Origin: Dethiosulfatibacter sp.
GTDB lineage: Bacteria; Bacillota; Clostridia; Tissierellales; Dethiosulfatibacteraceae
NCBI GenBank assembly: GCA_030591825.1
Contig: JAUVAG010000054.1
Span: forward strand, 1 to 6,996
DNA length: 6,996 nucleotides
Direction of reading: 5' to 3'
Shown: one piece after another, positions 5,741-6,996 of the stretch
Layout of the letters: each line of letters begins with the position of its first letter
How positions within the stretch are numbered: the stretch's first letter is position 1
Position numbers and translations under genes: made by a program
Notes under the pieces: model-generated
What the model was told of the DNA's origin: nothing
The model's input: only the letters and a program-made list of their open reading frames with translations
The model's database searches: none

Positions 5741-6838
5741 ATGAAAAATATGAATATATTGATTTTAACGGCTCCATTCGGAAACGGTCACAAGATGGCT
5801 GCACAGTCCCTTTAACAAACGTTCAGCGAAAAGGGATGCAATGTTTTACTTTACGATATCTTTACAGAATCTCATCCAATAATCACAAACAATATATCCA
5901 AGACCTATACCAGAATTTTCAATATGGGAAATACATATTCACATTTTTATTATGGCATTGACAAGATATCAAGGACAAAGCTTATAAGAGTTTACGGAAG
6001 GTTCGGGTACAGCACCCTTAAGGATGTAATAAAAAAATTCAAACCCGACATAATAGTCAACACTTTCCCTGTAATGTCTGCTTCTGAATATAAAAGAAAG
6101 CTTGATATCAGCATACCCGTCATCAACGTCGTTACAGACTACTGTTGCCACAGGCTTTGGATCAACGATAACCTTGACCGAATATATCTGGCAACAGATG
6201 ACTTGAAGAAAACCCTTCAAGAAATGAACATTCCCATAAGCAAGCTTGAGGTGACTGGAATACCCATAAGAACTGAATTTGAGAAGAAAATAGACATAAA
6301 CGAAATATACGATAAATACAATATCGATCCTAATAAAAAAACAATTTTAATATCTGCAGGTGCCCACGGTTTGCTAAAAAACCCTGCTGATTTATGCTCC
6401 AAACTCAATAGACACGAAAAAATCCAAACAATAATAGTATGCGGCAACAATGCCAGGCTTAAAACCAAGATTGATTCAATGAATTTGAAAAATATCTATT
6501 CCTTTGGTTATATAAATGAAATACATGAGCTCTACATGATATCAAATCTCATGATAACTAAACCTGGAGGAATTACTCTCAGCGAAGCCGCAGCTGCAAA
6601 TCTTCCCCTGATTCTCTACAAACCCGTGCCGGGACAGGAGAAGGAAAACGCGGACTATTTCGAAAGTAAGGGCGCAGCTCTCGTTGCCAATAGCATTAAA
6701 GAGCTTGAAACTCATACGCTTAATCTTATAAATAACCCGGGAAAACTGAAGAAAATGAAACGTAACCTGAGAAAATTTTACAACCCGGATTCATCAAAAA
6801 AAATAGTGGATGACCTATTAAGCAGATATGCAATGTAG
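5741..6838 (+). pseudogene. MGDG-synthase/MurG-like glycosyltransferase broken by in-frame stop
   Basis: Reading from ATG 5741 gives a near full-length GT28-type protein (366 codons including the final TAG) interrupted by TAA at 5813-5815, codon 25. The frame is the same on both sides. Upstream is ILILTAPFGNGHKMAAQSL, the N-terminal GxGH..AA motif of MGDG synthases. Downstream come PDIIVNTFPV (about 102-111), VVTDYCCHRLW (about 130-140), VTGIPIR (about 171-177), TKPGGITLSEA (about 273-283) and PVPGQEKENADYF (about 295-307). Relatives such as UgtP transfer sugar from a UDP-sugar to diacylglycerol at the inner membrane face. The 304-residue remainder from ATG 5924 lacks the GxGH loop, has no ribosome binding site, and no other start codon lies between the stop and 5924. 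The usual glycine-rich turn opening the second domain reads ISAGAHGLLKN. A single first-base change would restore the frame. A sequencing error or suppression remains possible. Confidence 0.85.
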
Positions 6839-6843
6839 AAAAC

Positions 6844-6879
6844 GCAACTATGTTGCATTACCCACGAAGAGGGTATTTT
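6844..6879 (+). terminator. Weak double hairpin after the glycosyltransferase
   Basis: Six nt after the TAG stop, GCAAC/GTTGC forms a perfect 5-bp stem with a 3-nt loop (6844-6856). A second stem TACCC/GGGTA with a 7-nt loop (6859-6875) is followed by TTTT. Both stems are short and the T-run is only four bases, so this would be a weak intrinsic terminator or an mRNA-stabilising 3' end. Confidence 0.35.
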
Positions 6880-6908
6880 CACCGCAGAAAGTTTTCCTTT
6901 AAAACAAA

Positions 6909-6940
6909 TTTACAATGCTTCAAGTAATTTTGTATATAAT
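6909..6940 (+). promoter_or_regulatory. Promoter candidate for a gene beyond the right edge
   Basis: TTTACA (6909-6914) is followed 18 nt later by TATATA (6933-6938), overlapping a perfect TATAAT (6935-6940). Transcription would start near 6945-6948, run through the terminator-like hairpin at 6965-6988, and reach a Shine-Dalgarno sequence at 6989-6995. No reading frame explains this region, so a promoter for the next rightward gene is the simplest reading. Confidence 0.5.
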
Positions 6941-6964
6941 TAACTTTCCTAGGTAAGACTCAAC

Positions 6965-6988
6965 AAGCCGGCAGATGTCGGTTTTTTT
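6965..6988 (+). terminator. Intrinsic terminator-like hairpin in a leader (possible attenuator)
   Basis: CCGGC (6968-6972) pairs with GTCGG (6977-6981) around a 4-nt AGAT loop, with one G-T wobble. The flanking AAG can extend pairing into the T's for up to 8 bp. Seven T's follow (6982-6988). This is the most convincing intrinsic terminator shape in the window, and it points rightward. It lies about 20 nt downstream of a promoter candidate and directly before AAGGAGG. It may therefore act as an attenuator for the next gene as well as a terminator for the glycosyltransferase transcript. Confidence 0.6.
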
Positions 6989-6995
6989 AAGGAGG
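6989..6995 (+). promoter_or_regulatory. Shine-Dalgarno of a gene starting just past the window
   Basis: AAGGAGG is a near-perfect Shine-Dalgarno sequence on the plus strand, one base before the window ends. It implies a rightward start codon within about 10 nt beyond the edge. It follows the terminator T-run without a gap. Confidence 0.6.
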
Positions 6996-6996
6996 C

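Noticed and set aside
5741..5930. A frameshift as the cause of the broken glycosyltransferase
   Set aside because: Similarity before and after the stop is in the same frame, so a point nonsense change explains it without an indel.
5924..6838. Treating the 304-codon frame from ATG 5924 as a complete glycosyltransferase gene
   Set aside because: Clear family sequence, a start codon and a ribosome binding site lie upstream in the same frame, broken only by one TAA. ATG 5924 has no Shine-Dalgarno and begins inside the N-terminal domain.
6871..6886. GGGTATTTTCACCGCA resembles the T-box GGGTGGTACCGCG element
   Set aside because: The match is imperfect. The region lies directly after a coding stop, with no room for T-box stem I, and it precedes rather than follows the likely promoter.
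1..6996. CRISPR array, tRNA, rRNA, insertion sequence or attachment site
   Set aside because: No regularly spaced long repeats, cloverleaf-like segments, transposase motifs or terminal inverted repeats were seen in reading both strands.

Overview
The window comes from an AT-rich, low-GC genome with strong AGGAGG-type ribosome binding sites and sigma-A-like promoters. Its proteins are of the type common in Clostridia and related Firmicutes. That placement is an inference from base composition, signals and protein families; no rRNA or taxonomic marker is present.

Minus strand, read right to left (5548 to 1): a NUDIX hydrolase of the CoA-pyrophosphatase type is followed 37 nt later by a MacB/LolD-type ABC ATPase. 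The ATPase stop overlaps the start of a double-FtsX ABC permease (TAATG). Eighteen nt after the permease comes a MacA/HlyD-like membrane-fusion (adaptor) protein. ATPase, permease and adaptor form one export or envelope-remodelling module, probably co-transcribed with the NUDIX gene. After the adaptor there is no terminator. A very good promoter (TTGACA, 17 nt, TATATT) overlaps its last codons and drives a separate leftward gene. That gene is cut by the window edge and encodes a five-helix membrane protein, possibly the sensor half of a signalling enzyme.

Plus strand, right side: a 192-nt intergenic region separates the NUDIX operon from a divergent gene for an MGDG-synthase/MurG-like glycosyltransferase, the family that glycosylates diacylglycerol. 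The gene is nearly full length, but codon 25 is an in-frame TAA with the family signature intact on both sides. It therefore looks like a recent nonsense pseudogene, or a sequencing error. Upstream lie three TTAAT/TTAAC cores exactly 11 bp apart, ending 6 nt before a TATACT -10 element. This is the architecture of a PhoP-type response-regulator binding site, and it would fit glycolipid synthesis induced by phosphate limitation.

The last 158 nt hold two small hairpins after the glycosyltransferase, a promoter, and a terminator-like hairpin with seven T's directly followed by AAGGAGG. This looks like the leader of a rightward gene just outside the window, possibly controlled by attenuation.

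Nothing here is clearly a new system. The parts most worth checking are the nonsense codon, the PHO-box-like repeats, the terminator/Shine-Dalgarno leader and the hidden partial membrane protein at the left edge. No tRNA, rRNA, CRISPR array or insertion sequence was seen, and no gene-free stretch exceeds 300 nt.
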